In this document: piece by piece, positions 45,222-54,839 of the stretch
How the letters are laid out: each line of letters begins with the position of its first letter
How positions within the stretch are numbered: position 1 is the stretch's first letter
Assembly (NCBI RefSeq): GCF_002845275.2
Contig: NZ_CP088149.1
Location: 2,352,501 to 2,416,500 of the forward strand
DNA length: 64,000 bases
DNA from: Pseudomonas sp. S06B 330
GTDB lineage: Bacteria; Pseudomonadota; Gammaproteobacteria; Pseudomonadales; Pseudomonadaceae
Direction: 5' to 3'
Notes under the pieces: model-generated
Database searches by the model: none
The model's input: only the letters and a program-made list of their open reading frames with translations
Told to the model about the DNA's origin: nothing
Translations under genes and position numbers: made by a program

Positions 45222-47315
45222 ATGAACTACCCCCTAGGAAGCTTATCGCTCGGTCTGTCGGCATCGTTGTTCTCGTTGCCGGCGGCGGCTGCAGAGCCGG
45301 TGTTGCTCGATACCCTGACCGTCAGCGAGCGCCACTATGCAGAATCCGTTACCGGCCCGGTTCAAGGTTATCGCGCCAACCGCTCAAGCACGGCGACCAA
45401 GACCGATACTGATATTCGCGACACCCCTCAGAGCATCGCCGTGGTGCCCAGTCAGGTGCTTGAAGACCTCAACAGCACGCGCATCGACCGGGCCCTGGAT
45501 TTTGCCGGTGGGGTGAGCCGACAGAACAACTTTGGTGGCCTGACCTTCCTTAATTACAGCGTGCGTGGTTTCACTACCGGTGAGCTGTACAAGAACGGCT
45601 TCGCCGTCAACCGTGGCAGCTACAGCGCGCCAGACACCTCGAACATAGAACGCATCGAAGTGCTCAAGGGCCCGGCGGCCAGCCTGTATGGGCGCGGTGA
45701 CCCCGGTGGTCTGGTGAACATCGTCAGCAAGCGTCCGCAAGCCGAAGCGTTCACGCAGTTCAAGGCCAGTGCCGGTAGCTGGGATCGCTACCGCAGCAGC
45801 CTTGATGTGAACACGCCGCTCAGTGAAGACGGCCGCGTGCTGTCGCGGGTCAATATGGCGGTGGAGGACAACGGCAGCTTTCGCGATTACGTTGGCAGTG
45901 AGCGGCGTATTGTCAGCCCATCGCTGAGCTGGCAGTTGAGCCCGCAGACCTGGTTGTCTATCGACAGCGAGTTCTCGCGCACTGAGTCGGTGTTTGACCG
46001 GGGGGTTCCGGCGGTGAACAACGAGCTGGGCCCGGTCAGCCGCTCGAGCTTCTTTGGTGAGCCCAATGATGGACGCATCCGCAACGATAACCAGACCCTG
46101 GACCTGACGCTTGAGCATGCCCTCAACGAAAGCTGGACGGTGCGCCTGGCCAACCACTACACCCAGGGTCGGCTCAAGGGCAACAGCTCCGAACCCCAGC
46201 GGCTGGTCGGCACCACCCTCAGCCGCTTTTATCGCGAGCGCGACTTTGAGTGGAATGACAACATCACCCAGGCTGAACTGCACGGCCAGTTCGACATTGC
46301 CGGTTGGCAACACCAGAGCCTGATCGGCCTTGAGTACGAGAACTACCGCAACAGCCAGAAGTATCCGCAGAGTGCGACGACCCCGGACTATGGCCTGGAC
46401 ATCTACAACCCGGTGTATGGCAAGCCTAAGCCTGCCCTGACCAAGGCCAATGATTTTTTCGAGCGCACGCAGAGTTACGCGCTCAACCTGCAAGACCAGA
46501 TCACCCTCACCGAGCGCCTGCGGGGCTTGATTGGCGTGCGTCTGGAACATATAGAACAGACCGCACAGAACCGCACCAGCCAGGTCAGCAACACCCAGGA
46601 AAAAGACGTGGCCACCCCGCGCGTGGGCCTGTTGTACCAACTCACCCCGCAGGTCGGCGTATTTGCCAACGCCTCGACTTCGTTCAAGCCCAACAGCATT
46701 GGCACCCAGGGGCAGGTGTACAAACCGGAGAAGGGCCTGGGCTATGAAACCGGGCTCAAGCTCGACCTGTTCGACAGCCGTGTGGGCGCGACCTTGGCAC
46801 TGTTCCGGATCGACAAGGAAAACGTCATCACTACCGATGCCTTTGGCGACAGCGTGGCTGCCGGCAAGGCGCGCAGCCAGGGTGTCGATCTGCAGTTCAG
46901 TGGCCAGTTGAGTGACGCTGTGCGGGTGATCGGTGCCTATGCCTATATTGATGCCGAGGTGACCAAAGGCGATGCCAGCCTGCCTGAGGGCAGTGACTTG
47001 CTGGGCATCCCTCAGCACAGCGGCAGCTTGATGGCGGTGTATGAGTTTCAAGAAGGTGTTCTGCAGGGGGCGGATGTCGGCGTAGCGGCGACCTACGTCG
47101 GCGACCGCTCCGGGCAGGCCGGGAGCAGTTTCCGCCTGCCGAGCTACAGCACCGTTGATTTGTTGGCCCACTACAAAGTCAGTGAACAGGCCACGGTTGG
47201 CTTGAACCTGAACAACCTGTTCGACCGCAAGTATTACGAGCGTGGTTACAACGCGGTGTGGAACATGCCGGGTGAGCCACGCAACGTCAGTGTCAGCCTG
47301 AGCCTTACGTTGTAG
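45222..47315 (+). CDS. TonB-dependent siderophore receptor
   Basis: The 697-residue outer-membrane receptor has a signal peptide (cut after about PAAAA), a TonB box DTLTVSERH, and a plug domain with TDTDIRDTPQSIAVVPSQVL, NIERIEVLKGPAASLYGRGD and PGGLVNIVSKRP. A 22-strand barrel ends FDRKYYERGYNAVWNMPGEP and VSLSLTL. There is no N-terminal signalling (STN) domain, so it should not drive an anti-sigma relay. It is FhuA/FpvA-like, but the ligand is unknown. AAGGAG precedes the ATG. Confidence 0.93.
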   Translation: MNYPLGSLSLGLSASLFSLPAAAAEPVLLDTLTVSERHYAESVTGPVQGYRANRSSTATKTDTDIRDTPQSIAVVPSQVLEDLNSTRIDRALDFAGGVSRQNNFGGLTFLNYSVRGFTTGELYKNGFAVNRGSYSAPDTSNIERIEVLKGPAASLYGRGDPGGLVNIVSKRPQAEAFTQFKASAGSWDRYRSSLDVNTPLSEDGRVLSRVNMAVEDNGSFRDYVGSERRIVSPSLSWQLSPQTWLSIDSEFSRTESVFDRGVPAVNNELGPVSRSSFFGEPNDGRIRNDNQTLDLTLEHALNESWTVRLANHYTQGRLKGNSSEPQRLVGTTLSRFYRERDFEWNDNITQAELHGQFDIAGWQHQSLIGLEYENYRNSQKYPQSATTPDYGLDIYNPVYGKPKPALTKANDFFERTQSYALNLQDQITLTERLRGLIGVRLEHIEQTAQNRTSQVSNTQEKDVATPRVGLLYQLTPQVGVFANASTSFKPNSIGTQGQVYKPEKGLGYETGLKLDLFDSRVGATLALFRIDKENVITTDAFGDSVAAGKARSQGVDLQFSGQLSDAVRVIGAYAYIDAEVTKGDASLPEGSDLLGIPQHSGSLMAVYEFQEGVLQGADVGVAATYVGDRSGQAGSSFRLPSYSTVDLLAHYKVSEQATVGLNLNNLFDRKYYERGYNAVWNMPGEPRNVSVSLSLTL

Positions 47316-47384
47316 CCTTGAAGCATCGGTAAAGCGCTTCTAAGGTAGTGGGATTATGGACAATTCCACACAGGCAGGTGAGTG

Positions 47385-48209
47385 ATGACAGACTCAATGG
47401 AACTGAATCGGCGCAGTTGGGATGAACGTGCGCCACTGCACGCGGAGTCCGTTGACTATGAGGTGGAGCAGTTCATTGCCCACCCGCAGCACCTGTCTGC
47501 AGTAGTGCGTTTCGATGTGCCGCGCCTGGGGGATATTCGTGGGCTGCGCACCGTGCACCTGCAATGTCATATCGGCACCGACACCTTGTCACTGGCGCGG
47601 CTGGGCGCCGAGGTGTGCGGGCTGGATTACTCCTCGCAGTCTCTGGCACAGGCGCGACGGCTGGCGGAGCGCTGCGGGGCGAAAATCGATTTCGTCGAGT
47701 CGGATGTGTACGCTGCCGACCAGGTGCTGACGCCGGGCAGTTTCGACATGGTCTACACCGGCATCGGTGCCTTGTGCTGGCTACCGAGCATTGAGCCTTG
47801 GGCGCGTACAGTCGCAGCGTTGCTTAAACCAGGTGGTCGCTTGTTCCTGCGTGAAGGCCACCCGATGCTGCTGGCCGTGAACGAGGATTATCAGGATCGA
47901 TTGGTCATCGAGTATCCCTACTTTGAGCGTCAGGCACCGTTGGTGTGGGGCAGTGACCAGACCTATGTCGAAACAGCTACACCGCTTGTCCACACGGTTA
48001 CACATGAATGGAACCATGGCCTGGGTGAGGTCATCACTGCGTTGTTAGGGCATGGTTTGCAGATCACTGCGCTTGTCGAGCATGACAGCATTCCCTGGGA
48101 GGCCTTGCCGGGGCAGATGAGCAAGAATGCGCAGGGTGAGTGGGCATTGGACAAGGAACGCTGGCGCTTGCCGTTGAGTTATACGTTGCAGGCGATGAAG
48201 CGGGGGTGA
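47385..48209 (+). CDS. class I SAM-dependent methyltransferase
   Basis: The 274-residue protein has SAM-binding motif I VHLQCHIGTDTLSLARLGAE followed by VCGLDYSSQSL, and a later LLKPGGRLFLREGHPML (motif IV/V region). CAGGTGAG precedes the ATG at 47385; a GTG three bases earlier is possible. It lies 69 bp after the receptor gene and may be cotranscribed with it. The substrate is unknown. Confidence 0.88.
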   Translation: MTDSMELNRRSWDERAPLHAESVDYEVEQFIAHPQHLSAVVRFDVPRLGDIRGLRTVHLQCHIGTDTLSLARLGAEVCGLDYSSQSLAQARRLAERCGAKIDFVESDVYAADQVLTPGSFDMVYTGIGALCWLPSIEPWARTVAALLKPGGRLFLREGHPMLLAVNEDYQDRLVIEYPYFERQAPLVWGSDQTYVETATPLVHTVTHEWNHGLGEVITALLGHGLQITALVEHDSIPWEALPGQMSKNAQGEWALDKERWRLPLSYTLQAMKRG

Positions 48210-48241
48210 TCAGCGGATTGCCTGATCAGCAAGGCTGGTTC

Positions 48242-50176
48242 CTACAGGGCCCGCGGTTTACGGGGTGATTTTCCCGCAGGTGCACTGCGTTTGCGTTTCT
48301 TCTTCCATGGCGTGCCGCCACGTCCGGCCGGGGTTGCCGGACCACTGATGGTCAAGCTCATCCCGGCACAGCGCTGCACTTGCTTGCTCATCCATGCCGA
48401 CTGTTTAGCGACAAATTCCTCCAGGCTCATCTCGCCACTCTGAACCATGTCCAAGGCCTGTTCCCAGATTGCCGTAGTGCCCGGATCGGCAATTGCGCGA
48501 GGTACGGCATCAATCAAACTGAAAGCTGCGGGCGTGGCACTCAGTGCCTTGCCTTGCTTGACCAGGTAACCACGGTCCAGCAGCCCCTGAATGATCCCGG
48601 CACGGGTGGCCTCGGTGCCGATACCGGTAGTGTCCTTGAGCTTCTGTTTGAGGCGTGGGTCGTCGACCAACTTGGCGACGTTTTTCATGGCCTTGATCAA
48701 ATCGCCTTCGGTAAAGGGTTTGGGTGGTTGCGTCCACAGGTCCTTGAGGTTCACCTCGGCCACGGCGCAGTCCTGACCTTGCTGCAAGGCTGGCAGGACT
48801 TGGGCGGCGGGGGCCTCACGGCCTTTGGCCGGAGTGAGGGCTTCAGGCAGGGCGCGACGCCAGCCCGGCTCGACGATCTGTTTGCCCACGGCACGCAAGG
48901 CCTGGCCTGCGCAGTCGAAATCGGCCTGGGTGCGGTCGTACTCGTGGTTGGGCAGGAACTGCGCCAGGTAACGGGCGCGTATCAGGGTGTAGACCGCCTT
49001 GTATTTGGGCGGCAGGCGCGAAGGGTCGCTGGCCGCTGCAGTGGGAATGATGCCGTGGTGGGCACTGACCTTGGCGTCGTTCCAGGCCCGTGACCGGCGT
49101 TGCGCCTGCAGGTGGTTCTGCAATGGGGCAAGGCTGGCGTCGGCACGTTGTAGCGCTGCAAGAATGGACGGCGCTTCGCCATGCTGGCTCAAGGGCAGGT
49201 AGCCACAGTCGCTGCGCGGATAGGTGATCAGCTTGTGGGTTTCATACAACGCCTGGGCGATGTCGAGGGTTTCCTGCGCGCCGAGGCCGAGCTTCTTCGA
49301 GCACAGTTCCTGCAAGGTACCGAGGTCGAAGGGCAGGGGCGCGGCCTCGCGTACCCGTTCGGTGGCCACCTTCACCACGCGGGCGCTGGCGGCATTGCCG
49401 ATGGCGGTGGCGGCCTGTTGGGCCAGGACCTGATTGAGGCAGCGACCCTGATCATCGCAGGCGTCTTCGGCGGCACGCCATTGTGCGCTGAAGCGCGTTC
49501 CGGCGCTGTCGAGCACGACATCGATGGCCCAAAATGCCACGGGCACGAAGTCGGCAATACTACGGTCGCGATCCACCACCAGGCGCAGGGTAGGGGTTTG
49601 CACCCGGCCCACCGGCAGTACACCCTGATAACCGGACTGGCGCCCGAGCAGGGTGAACAAGCGGCTCATGTTCATCCCGATCAGCCAGTCGGCGCGCGAG
49701 CGGCCCAAGGCCGAATGGTACAGACTGAAGGTTTCACTGCCCGGTTTGAGCGCGGCCAAGGCCTTGCGAATCGAAGCGTCGTCCAGGGCTGACAGCCATA
49801 GGCGGCGGATCGGCCCGCGGTAACGACAGTGCTCAACCAGTTCGCGGGCGATCATCTCGCCTTCGCGGTCGGCATCTGTGGCGATCACCAGTTCTCGGGC
49901 CTCGCCGAGCAGGCGCTTGACTGCCTTGAACTGGCTGGCGGTTTTTGGCTTGACCAGCATCTTCCACTGGCTAGGGATGATCGGCAGGTCGGCCAGCGCC
50001 CAGCGTTTGTAGCGGGCATCGTAGCTGTCGGGCGGTGCGGTTTCGAGCAGGTGCCCGATGCACCAGGTAACGGTGACGTCAGTGCCTACCCAGCAGCCAT
50101 CGCCGCGGCGGTTGGCGCCGAGGACCTTGGCGATATCCTTGGCCTGGGAGGGCTTTTCGCAGAGAAACAGGCGCAT
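48242..50176 (-). CDS. topB: DNA topoisomerase III
   Basis: This type IA topoisomerase relaxes and decatenates DNA and resolves recombination intermediates. The 644-residue protein has the Toprim domain (MRLFLCEKPSQAKDIAKVLG), DADREGE at 101-107, SALGRSRADWLIGMNMSRLF, LPVGRVQTPTLRLVVDRD, and ITYPRSD with active Tyr about 319. It ends in a basic tail without zinc fingers. It converges with the methyltransferase gene; TGATCAG/CTGATCA hairpin bases lie between them at 48207-48228. Confidence 0.96.
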   Translation of the reverse strand: MRLFLCEKPSQAKDIAKVLGANRRGDGCWVGTDVTVTWCIGHLLETAPPDSYDARYKRWALADLPIIPSQWKMLVKPKTASQFKAVKRLLGEARELVIATDADREGEMIARELVEHCRYRGPIRRLWLSALDDASIRKALAALKPGSETFSLYHSALGRSRADWLIGMNMSRLFTLLGRQSGYQGVLPVGRVQTPTLRLVVDRDRSIADFVPVAFWAIDVVLDSAGTRFSAQWRAAEDACDDQGRCLNQVLAQQAATAIGNAASARVVKVATERVREAAPLPFDLGTLQELCSKKLGLGAQETLDIAQALYETHKLITYPRSDCGYLPLSQHGEAPSILAALQRADASLAPLQNHLQAQRRSRAWNDAKVSAHHGIIPTAAASDPSRLPPKYKAVYTLIRARYLAQFLPNHEYDRTQADFDCAGQALRAVGKQIVEPGWRRALPEALTPAKGREAPAAQVLPALQQGQDCAVAEVNLKDLWTQPPKPFTEGDLIKAMKNVAKLVDDPRLKQKLKDTTGIGTEATRAGIIQGLLDRGYLVKQGKALSATPAAFSLIDAVPRAIADPGTTAIWEQALDMVQSGEMSLEEFVAKQSAWMSKQVQRCAGMSLTISGPATPAGRGGTPWKKKRKRSAPAGKSPRKPRAL

Positions 50177-50317
50177 GCCGGCTGAGTGTCATTCTGTGGC
50201 TGAAGTGAGCCATAGCATGCGCAGGATCGTCAGGGCTGGCAAGTTTTATCTGTATGTATATACAGGTTGGCGGTGACGCTTTCTTTAATGTGTTATTCAG
50301 ATCAGGGAAGAGGGGTA

Positions 50318-50974
50318 TCACCCTGCCTTACGCAGGGTCAGATTTATCCGCAGCTCGCCTAACAACGGGTGTGAACCCGACTTGAGCGGCAGGACCCCGT
50401 GAAAACGCAAACGGTCCTCACCTCCCCAGACCAGCACATCACCATGGCGCAGGCCGATGCGCTGGGTAGGTTCGTTGCGGGCATGCCCACCCAACAGAAA
50501 CACCGCAGGCAAACCAAGCGATACCGAGACAATCGGCTGGGTAAAGTCGCGCTCGTCACGGTCCTGGTGCAGGCTCAGTCGGTTGCCGGGGCGATAACAA
50601 TTGACCAGGCAGGCATCGGCATGAAAGTCGCTGAACCCGGCGAGGGTCGCCGCGCGGTTGGCCAGATCCAGCAATACCTCAGGCAATGCCGGCCAGGGCC
50701 GGTTGCTCAGCGGATCGACCGCACTGTAGCGATAGCCGTGACGATCACTGACCCAGCCCAATGCGCCGCAGTTGGTCAGCCCCACCGCCATTTTCAGCCC
50801 GCCAGGCGTGAACATATGACGAAAGGGCGCCTGGGCGATGACGCGACGCAAAACAGGCAGTAGCGCCTGTACCTGAGGCAGGGCAAACCCTGGCAACACC
50901 ACCGCCTGTGTGCCAACCCACTGCGGTTGCGGTGGGTCTTGGGGGTTGAACAGGTCCAACTCGGTTTGCTTCAT
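50318..50974 (-). CDS. alkB: AlkB-type DNA repair dioxygenase
   Basis: AlkB removes 1-methyladenine and 3-methylcytosine using Fe(II) and 2-oxoglutarate. The 218-residue protein contains RHMFTPGGLKMAVGLTNCGA, the iron ligands in LSLHQDRDERDF (HxD) and RFHGVLPLKSG (His), and LRINLTLRKAG with the 2-oxoglutarate Arg. The start MKQTELDLF at 50974 fits the family better than the open extension to 51085. It sits 141 bp upstream of topB on the same strand. Confidence 0.93.
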   Translation of the reverse strand: MKQTELDLFNPQDPPQPQWVGTQAVVLPGFALPQVQALLPVLRRVIAQAPFRHMFTPGGLKMAVGLTNCGALGWVSDRHGYRYSAVDPLSNRPWPALPEVLLDLANRAATLAGFSDFHADACLVNCYRPGNRLSLHQDRDERDFTQPIVSVSLGLPAVFLLGGHARNEPTQRIGLRHGDVLVWGGEDRLRFHGVLPLKSGSHPLLGELRINLTLRKAG

Positions 50975-51126
50975 CGGCGTCAGTTCACGCAGCGGGCAGG
51001 GGAGATTTCTGTATGATACGGCGCTTTGGCGGGCCTGCGTGCCCCTGAACTTCGTCTGCGCACCCCCGTTATCAGGGCACCTCAAACCCGCCGACAGAAA
51101 AAAATAAACTTTTTGAATTCAAGGGG

Positions 51127-51155
51127 TTGCCAGCTCAAACGAATGAGTCCATAAT
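51127..51155 (+). promoter_or_regulatory. sigma-70-type promoter for tRNA-Cys
   Basis: TTGCCA (51127-51132) and CATAAT (51150-51155) are separated by 17 bases. They lie upstream of the tRNA with no gene between. The assignment is by consensus only. Confidence 0.5.
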
Positions 51156-51282
51156 TGCGTCCATCGAAAACGAGACAGCTGAAAAGCCTAGCGTTTTCAA
51201 GGGGATAGCGATTTTAGTGAGTTGTTTCCTTAAAGAGTTGTATATGTTTGAGATTGCTGTTTTAAGGATCTTGGGCATTTGA

Positions 51283-51356
51283 GGCCGAGTAGCAAAGTGG
51301 TTATGCTCCGGATTGCAAATCCGTCTACGCCGGTTCGATTCCGACCTCGGCCTCCA
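51283..51356 (+). tRNA. tRNA-Cys (GCA)
   Basis: This is a 74-base cloverleaf: acceptor GGCCGAG pairs with CTCGGCC, discriminator T, encoded CCA. The anticodon loop TTGCAAA gives anticodon GCA. The T arm has GGTTCGATTCC. It is followed by a strong terminator, and integrase remnants lie just beyond, so it may be the attachment site of the island. Confidence 0.97.
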
Positions 51357-51366
51357 TTATTGAAAG

Positions 51367-51395
51367 CCCCGCAGATTAACGTCTGCGGGGTTTTT
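51367..51395 (+). terminator. rho-independent terminator after tRNA-Cys
   Basis: CCCCGCAGA (51367-51375) and TCTGCGGGG (51382-51390) form a nine-base-pair stem with a six-base loop, followed by five T. Confidence 0.92.
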
Positions 51396-51455
51396 CTTTG
51401 GGCGCCTGAAAGTGTGGAAGTCCCAAAACAAATAGACGCCAGTCCCGAAACTTCC

Positions 51456-52334
51456 TCACTTGGAGGGCTTTGCGATGGCGCCGACGCGACGGTAAACGCG
51501 TTCGGTGATTCCCTCTTTTGAGTGGCCGAGCAGTACGCTCGCATCGCTCAGATCGTTGATCTCCGACGCCGCCTTCGGTCGGATATCCCTAAACTGGAAC
51601 TGGGCGATTCGGTTGGCCAGGTCAGGCTTCTTCTCCACTTCGGCCTTCACTCGAGCAGCCTCACGCGCATCCGCCCACCTGTTGCGTAGCATCGGCCAGC
51701 TCATCCGCTTGCCATGCTCGTTGAAGATGAAAAACGGCGACAGGTGCTGGCTTGTTCGTCGCATTATGCGGTCAAGGGCATCCAGGTCGAGTTCGACCTT
51801 GCGGGCTTTCCTGGCCTTGCCAATTTCTCTCCCTGACAGGTACTGCTCGATCAGGGCCTTGTCTTTCGCTTCGACCGCCACCAGTTCGCGGCCATTCGAG
51901 TGCTGGCCGATGGCGAGATCTTCTTCACCTCGGGGCGCCAGCTCGTGAATTTTGTCGTGCACTGCCGACACCCAGGCCAGCGCAAAATGATCTCCCGCAG
52001 TTTCAGGTGAATAGGAACTGCGTTGCTTGCCAGCTCGCACTTGCGACACATACTCACGTCGGGCCTGGGTTAGCTTGGTCAGCAGTGCCTCGTAGGCGTA
52101 CATAGCGATCTGTGGGGCCGGACTCACTCCAACGAACAATTCGCGGTCCATAACGCGGCTTGTCGATTTGCACCAACTGCGCCTGGGGAACGACCGAACT
52201 CCGAATGCTTCTCCAACGATTGAGCCCAGATGCTGGTCCCAAGTTGGCCTGCGCTTGACCCTGGCTTTCTCCGACTCGACTTCGCCCACATCACACAGGT
52301 GCACGTCCATTTCGGTCAGGCGGTACTCGCGCAT
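51456..52334 (-). pseudogene. fusion of a DUF2786-type gene piece with a tyrosine-integrase C-terminus
   Basis: One open frame joins two unrelated parts. The N-terminal 190 residues (ALMREYRLTEMDVHLCDVGE, LFVGVSPAPQIAMYAYEALL, GDHFALAWVSAVHDKIHELA) look like the C-terminal portion of DUF2786 proteins. From about KVELDLDALDRIMRRT on, it is the catalytic end of a phage integrase: FIFNEHGKRMSWPMLRNRW, FRDIRPKAASEINDL (Arg), VLLGHSKEGITERVYRRVGA (His and Tyr). The integrase lacks its first catalytic Arg, so it should be inactive. The frame is open upstream to 52490. Confidence 0.75.
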
Positions 52335-52340
52335 CAGCGC

Positions 52341-52369
52341 CCTCGCCGGGGTGGCGTGATTCGTTGAAT
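52341..52369. repeat. 29-bp direct repeat, copy 1
   Basis: CCTCGCCGGGGTGGCGTGAT followed by TCGTTGAAT recurs exactly at 53845-53873. The pair brackets 1.5 kb with the adhesin-like gene and the lyase-like fragment. Confidence 0.85.
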
Positions 52370-52526
52370 TGGGAGGAATAGCAATCAGATAGGTGCAGCT
52401 GGGGTTGCTGGCAGGAGGGCACCTTAGCGCTCTCAGAAAATTCCTACAAAAGCTTCGGTAGATTCCTGGATCAAAAGTAAGAAGTGCCACATACCATTCC
52501 CGCTCTTTTTTTGGGTAGGGCTGAAT

Positions 52527-53333
52527 GTGTTGAACAGTAATAGACCTTATTGGGCTGCGCTTTTGCTTTTACTCTGCTTAATGGCTAACGTTGCGCATGC
52601 TGTCTCTATCCAATCCACTCGTAGTCAATACGAACCAGGTGGGGTGCGTTATTATTTTACTGTTACTGCCTGGGAGGGGGGCGGTCATAGTTTTTGCAAC
52701 GATTCTAGAGCTGTTACATGCAGTTTGAGGTTGGTTGGGGCGCAACGTCCGGGTGACTCCACGTATGTGGAGTCTAGCAAGCACTACTGGGGTGGGATAA
52801 GGCCAAGTACTTCTATGGCAGACATTCGCAGACAAATGTCTGGTTTTTCGATCCCTTTTCAAGGTAGCTTGTTTGTTCCCAAGGATTCAAAAGTGAGCGA
52901 TAGCTTTTGTATCACCTTTGCTCAAGGTTACAGCTATTCTGGAGCAGGAGGAGTTGTTGTTCCTGTTGGAACTTGCGCTCAAGTTATTAAGCCAACCATG
53001 CAGTGCGAGATCAAAGGAAATACCAACATTAACCATGGCAATGTAAGTGATGCTGCCATTGATGGTAATGAGGCAGCAACCACACTTCAGTTAACATGCA
53101 CCGGGGAGAGCAGTGTAATCGCAAAACTATCTTCGGCCGTAAACCTCAGAGCAGATCGTAGTTTGTACTCAAAACTCACAGTCGGAGGGAAAAGTGCGCA
53201 GGGCGGCGTTGAGGTTTTTATGGAAAAGGATTTGCCCCGCCCAGTTGTCGTCAAATCAACATTGTTCAGCAACGGAACCGTTGAGCCTGGTGCTTTTTCC
53301 GGATCTACCGTGCTTACAATCTCGCCACCTTAG
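52527..53333 (+). CDS. secreted fimbrial-adhesin-like protein
   Basis: The 268-residue protein has a signal peptide (PYWAALLLLLCLMANVAHA), a lectin-like N-terminal half with paired Cys (HSFCNDSRAVTCSLRLVGAQ), and a C-terminal half typical of pilin domains (MQCEIKGNTNINHGNVSDAA, ATTLQLTCTGESSVIAKLSS, VEVFMEKDLP). The layout resembles MrpH/FimH-type tip adhesins. It starts with GTG at 52527. No usher or chaperone gene is near, so it may be an orphan adhesin. Confidence 0.7.
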   Translation: MLNSNRPYWAALLLLLCLMANVAHAVSIQSTRSQYEPGGVRYYFTVTAWEGGGHSFCNDSRAVTCSLRLVGAQRPGDSTYVESSKHYWGGIRPSTSMADIRRQMSGFSIPFQGSLFVPKDSKVSDSFCITFAQGYSYSGAGGVVVPVGTCAQVIKPTMQCEIKGNTNINHGNVSDAAIDGNEAATTLQLTCTGESSVIAKLSSAVNLRADRSLYSKLTVGGKSAQGGVEVFMEKDLPRPVVVKSTLFSNGTVEPGAFSGSTVLTISPP

Positions 53334-53751
53334 GCTGACCTAGTGGGATTGCCTTCTTCAGCAGCGTCCGGGTTGTACTACCTGGACGATCGCGTGCATC
53401 GATCCGTACAACACCGTTCCACCAAATCACCATCAGGAATGGGTTCGGGGCGTTCAGCCCATGGATTTGGCCGACAATAACTTTCCCTTTGGAAGGGGCG
53501 ACTTCAACCCGTACCCGGCCAGTCATCGAGTGCTTGGCGCTGCCGCGTACCCAGTTGAACGATTCGGCGGAGCCAGGAAGCGTCTGGCGGCTGTCTGTTC
53601 GTGGGCTATTAGAGGTTCCCGATGTACCGCCTTGGACTGAGCACCAGTAGTTGGTGTGCCCATTTTGGTCGATCCAGAAGAGGTCTTGCGGTGGCCTCTC
53701 TGGGTAGAGATATCGCGTGCCATGCGCGGTGATATTCCCGAAGTTATTCAT
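53314..53751 (-). pseudogene. alginate-lyase-like (PL7) fragment, C-terminus lost
   Basis: The 145-residue frame contains YWCSVQGGTSGTSNSPRTDS, RQTLPGSAESFNW and a GRVRVEVAPSKGKVIVGQIH, GLNAPNPFLMVIWWNG block. RxE..R-like and QIH residues are typical of polysaccharide lyase family 7. It ends in the 3' end of the adhesin-like gene, about half of the usual length. AAAGG lies before the ATG at 53751. Confidence 0.6.
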
Positions 53752-53844
53752 GGTCATACCTTTTTGGTTTTTGGATATGAATCTCGCAGGGCCTTGAAAG
53801 CGCTGCGGTCATGCCAACGGAGCCTTGGCCAATACATTCGGCTG

Positions 53845-53873
53845 CCTCGCCGGGGTGGCGTGATTCGTTGAAT
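53845..53873. repeat. 29-bp direct repeat, copy 2
   Basis: Exact copy of 52341-52369. Its downstream context differs (AGGAGTGTTATG). Confidence 0.85.
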
Positions 53874-53916
53874 AGGAGTGTTATGCTTTGACGCTTACTA
53901 GGCAGGGAGAGCTGTG

Positions 53917-54378
53917 ATGAGGCTGTGGGAACCAGTCAGAGCGTTTGTCTCACGATTAGCGGCGACGAAAACACGAACTGCATCATTCGCAGGGCTCGCG
54001 ATTTGGATAGTTTTCCTGCGGTACGGAGAGCCCTCTGCGTCATTGGTCACGTTTTCCATGCCGCTCGGAATTGCACTGATTGCCATGGGACCACTGGAAC
54101 TAATTCCAGATCATTGGTACAGGCTAAATTTCTTCGTCAATGCCATGGCCACCTGCTTATTCTTTGCCAGCATGATGTTCGCGGTGGTGGCAATTGCTTT
54201 TGAACTTCCTTTGAGCAAGAGCGAAGGATCGATCTTTTGCCTTGTCTGCTGGGCTTTACTGCTGGTTGCTTTTCATAGCGTGCTCCCTTGGATGAAGCGG
54301 TCGCCTTTTCACCGATTAAGCGAGAATCGATTGGCGTACAGTCCCCCGGAAGATATGCAAAAAGCTAAGCAGGAATGA
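53917..54378 (+). CDS. small integral membrane protein, unknown
   Basis: The 153-residue protein has about four hydrophobic segments (FAGLAIWIVFLRY, MPLGIALIAMGPLEL, FFVNAMATCLFFASMMFAVV, SIFCLVCWALLLVAFHSVL). GGGAGA lies upstream of the ATG at 53917. It belongs to the island cargo. Family not recognised. Confidence 0.65.
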   Translation: MRLWEPVRAFVSRLAATKTRTASFAGLAIWIVFLRYGEPSASLVTFSMPLGIALIAMGPLELIPDHWYRLNFFVNAMATCLFFASMMFAVVAIAFELPLSKSEGSIFCLVCWALLLVAFHSVLPWMKRSPFHRLSENRLAYSPPEDMQKAKQE

Positions 54379-54452
54379 GGTTTGACCTGGCGTCCGATCT
54401 CGGCCGGCACATCGTAGTGGCGGCGAACGTAGTCGCAGTTGTAGCCGCTCAT
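54378..54452 (-). pseudogene. prophage gene N-terminal scrap
   Basis: The minus strand has GGAGGAAGCC then MSGYNCDYVRRHYDVPAEIG, RQVK, the typical beginning of a small Pseudomonas prophage protein. After 24 residues the frame passes into unrelated sequence. Only the 5' end survives. Confidence 0.55.
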
Positions 54453-54542
54453 GGCTTCCTCCATGCATGCGCCGCCCTCCGTGACCTGAGAGCCTACGCA
54501 AGTTATCGTGGGGTTATGGATGGATTACTAAAGGAGGCGTGA

Positions 54543-54743
54543 ATGCTGTGGTTCGGAACTGAAAAGGCCAGGTTCAAGCTTCAACGGCGCATCATGGGCG
54601 TCGTTGTTTTCATAGCCATTTTCTTCTTGGCTGTGCAGATCGAATCCTATCTATCGGGGTGCGGTACTTCTGGCGATGTGCTAGACGGCCTTATCCTCAC
54701 CAGCTTTGCTGGAGGCATGTTCTACCTCGCAGGCAAATGGTGA
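54543..54743 (+). CDS. small membrane protein, unknown
   Basis: The 66-residue protein (MLWFGTEKARFKLQRR) has one clear membrane helix (IMGVVVFIAIFFLAVQI) and a second hydrophobic stretch LILTSFAGGMFYLAGKW. AAAGGAGGCGTG precedes the ATG. A phage or island origin is likely. No function assigned. Confidence 0.6.
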   Translation: MLWFGTEKARFKLQRRIMGVVVFIAIFFLAVQIESYLSGCGTSGDVLDGLILTSFAGGMFYLAGKW

Positions 54744-54839
54744 GCGCCCGCCGCGCTCCGTGGCCGGATGCGGCATGGTGGCAATTTGGTTTGGGATGGG
54801 GTATTACGGGTGGCCGGCAATGGGTGCCGGGCAAAGGAG

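Noticed and set aside
45384..47171. 595-residue minus-strand frame opposite the siderophore receptor.
   Set aside because: A shadow of the receptor gene caused by high GC; the plus strand carries unmistakable receptor motifs.
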